Source: Mesorhizobium sp. Root552
Lineage (GTDB): Bacteria; Pseudomonadota; Alphaproteobacteria; Rhizobiales; Rhizobiaceae
Assembly (NCBI RefSeq): GCF_001427285.1
Contig: NZ_LMFV01000001.1
Span: 195,351-259,350 of the forward strand
Length of the DNA: 64,000 bases
Direction of reading: 5' to 3'
Made by a program: the position numbers and the translations under genes
In this document: positions 63,959 to 64,000 of the stretch, in pieces
Position numbering within the stretch: the stretch's first letter is position 1
Layout of the letters: each line of letters opens with the position of its first letter
The notes under the pieces: generated by a model
The model's input: only the letters and a program-made list of their open reading frames with translations
Told to the model about the DNA's origin: nothing
Database searches by the model: none

Positions 63959-64000
63959 CCGATGTAGCCGATGCCGTAAATGGCGAGCGTCATCACCGGC
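63952..64000 (-). pseudogene. Possible 3' fragment of an ABC permease-like gene at the window edge
   Basis: In another frame the last bases read PVMTLAIYGIGYIGH then stop, resembling the segment before the EAA loop of peptide-type ABC permeases (PVLTLAL...RYTR). If so, an unrelated gene was cut where recombinase homology begins. Only 15 codons are visible, so this is weak. Confidence 0.3.

Overview
The window is high-GC chromosomal DNA from an alphaproteobacterium, most likely a Rhizobiales member near Mesorhizobium/Aminobacter (Phyllobacteriaceae). This rests on the NepR-EcfG-PhyR stress module, HWE-family histidine kinases, a PstA with a long N-terminal insertion, the rplU-rpmA-obgE-proB-proA-nadD order and typical rhizobial palindromic repeats. 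The species cannot be fixed from the sequence alone.

Layout. 0-7 kb: a GntR/FCD regulator cut by the left edge, a PAP2-type membrane enzyme, a FemAB/BioF2-like acyltransferase coupled to a Wzx-like flippase, and an operon of glyoxalase-fold dioxygenase, alpha/beta hydrolase and two related mini-GNATs. 7-15.8 kb: a general stress response (GSR) hub with a triple PRC-barrel protein, a lipid kinase, YqjD/holin-type membrane proteins, a Crp/Fnr regulator, a single-domain response regulator, EcfG, NepR, PhyR, a DUF1328 peptide, an HWE kinase and two small envelope proteins. By eye I find eight matches to the EcfG promoter (GGAAC, 16-17 nt, CGTT/GTT) in front of these genes and a ninth at 33.25 kb. 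15.8-17.5 kb: a CHASE/HWE sensor kinase. 17.6-22.6 kb: a D-xylose ABC transporter (xylF-xylH-xylG) with a divergent ROK repressor and palindromic operator candidates. 22.6-28.9 kb: pstS-pstC-pstA-pstB-phoU-phoB behind a near-perfect Pho box. 29.1-32.5 kb: a large PAS-rich hybrid histidine kinase.

32.6-41.4 kb is accessory in character: small lipoproteins and secreted proteins, an outer-membrane protein gene with two frameshifts, an intact outer-membrane beta-barrel, a DUF2156 protein, a sulfotransferase-like protein, a YciE/YciF ferritin-like protein, and a short BLUF blue-light receptor coupled to a 61-residue protein. 41.8-51.8 kb is housekeeping: tRNA-Glu, an MFS transporter, nadD, proA, proB, obgE, a nuclease/phosphatase-fold protein on the opposite strand, about 1.2 kb of palindromic repeats, a GNAT, rpmA, rplU and tRNA-Ser.

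52.1-62.2 kb is a complete type I-C CRISPR-Cas locus on the minus strand (cas3-cas5-cas8c-cas7-cas4-cas1-cas2, then leader and array). The array has 32 identical 32-nt repeats and 31 spacers, and one spacer occurs twice. To its right is a small HTH-like gene overlapping a large serine recombinase whose N-terminal catalytic part is missing. The sequence abutting it looks like a fragment of an unrelated membrane-protein gene, so the right edge probably holds a mobile-element junction.
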